From CAXBPY01 sp003455275 (GTDB lineage: Bacteria > Bacteroidota > Bacteroidia > Chitinophagales > UBA10324): a stretch of DNA of 13,617 nt. Under the pieces are notes generated by a model. The model ran no database searches, had not been told where the DNA came from, and saw nothing but the letters and a program-made list of their open reading frames with translations. Position 1 is the first letter of the stretch; every line of letters starts with the position of its first letter. Below, one piece after another: positions 13,523-13,617 of this stretch. The stretch spans positions 1 through 13,617 of the forward strand of contig CAXBPY010000069.1 in assembly GCA_963977675.1 (NCBI GenBank), written 5' to 3'. A program made the translations under genes and the position numbers.

Positions 13523-13617
13523 ATGAAGAAAATTCTTCTCTCGATCGCTACACTTGCGCTTACTGCAAATGTGTTTGCACAGAGCACCACGCCGCACCGC
13601 GTTTGCGGAACAATGGA
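13523..13617 (+). CDS. Secreted protein, N-terminal fragment only (possible M43-type metalloprotease precursor)
   Basis: Only 31 complete codons are in the window. They encode a clear Sec signal peptide, MKKILLSIATLALTANVFAQ, with probable cleavage after FA, before Gln20. The mature start is STTPHRVCGTM. An early CGT motif soon after the signal, followed by an acidic residue (the next codon begins GA), resembles the propeptide start I remember from Bacteroidota M43 (pappalysin-like) secreted proteases. With so few residues this is a hint rather than an assignment. It is preceded by an AT-rich leader (AATTAAAAGA), typical of Bacteroidota translation starts, and is divergent from rlmD. Confidence 0.7.
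   Translation, partial: MKKILLSIATLALTANVFAQSTTPHRVCGTM

Noticed and set aside
1..13617. CRISPR array, tRNA, rRNA, insertion sequence, toxin-antitoxin, phage or defence system
   Set aside because: No regularly spaced repeats, no cloverleaf or rRNA-like segment, no transposase or integrase motifs, and every sizeable frame belongs to a housekeeping or envelope family or to the one unknown 116-residue protein.

Overview
This window looks like part of a chromosome of a Bacteroidota bacterium (class Bacteroidia in the broad sense; genus not determinable), probably environmental. The case rests on gene content: a DUF5686-type outer-membrane protein, a long-form QueA, a MutL with a Bacteroidota-like C-terminus, paired rhomboids (the second with a conserved C-terminal tail), and a secreted protein starting with a short Sec signal and an early Cys-Gly motif. 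Ribosome-binding sites are weak and AT-rich, some promoter-like sites match the Bacteroidota TAnnTTTG -7 box, and several inverted repeats resemble ones I remember from Bacteroidota intergenic DNA. I estimate GC by eye at a little over 40 percent.

Layout, left to right. Positions 1-507 are the 3' part of an omega-amidase (YafV/Nit2 type). A 22-bp inverted repeat (510-567) separates it from a 116-residue protein of unknown function (590-940). Next come an exported cyclophilin-type peptidyl-prolyl isomerase (1025-1717) and a lipoprotein of the serine beta-lactamase/penicillin-binding superfamily (about 1782-3023). The signal peptide of the latter overlaps one arm of a second inverted repeat. 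After a 151-bp gap comes an 818-residue outer-membrane protein with a carboxypeptidase-regulatory-like domain and a DUF5686 barrel region (3175-5631). A third inverted repeat (5631-5704) leads to queA (5731-6966), then mutL (7051-8928), two different rhomboid proteases (8989-9825 and 9901-10809), and a membrane-anchored endonuclease/exonuclease/phosphatase-fold protein (10806-11912) whose start overlaps the second rhomboid's stop. On the minus strand, converging with a 10-bp gap, is an RlmD/RumA-type RNA m5U methyltransferase (11923-13323). A 199-bp divergent spacer follows, and then the first 95 bases of a secreted protein running off the right edge.

How the genes relate. Most are housekeeping functions: metabolite repair, protein folding, tRNA queuosine modification, mismatch repair and rRNA methylation. 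The envelope is represented by the isomerase, the lipoprotein, the DUF5686 protein, the rhomboids and the periplasm-facing EEP protein. The best candidate functional unit is rhomboid-rhomboid-EEP, where the last two genes are translationally coupled. I found no CRISPR array, defence island, prophage, transposase, tRNA or rRNA. I do not see a clearly new multi-gene system. The least explained signals are the inverted repeats that sit on or next to stop codons of several genes, one of which has been absorbed into a signal peptide.
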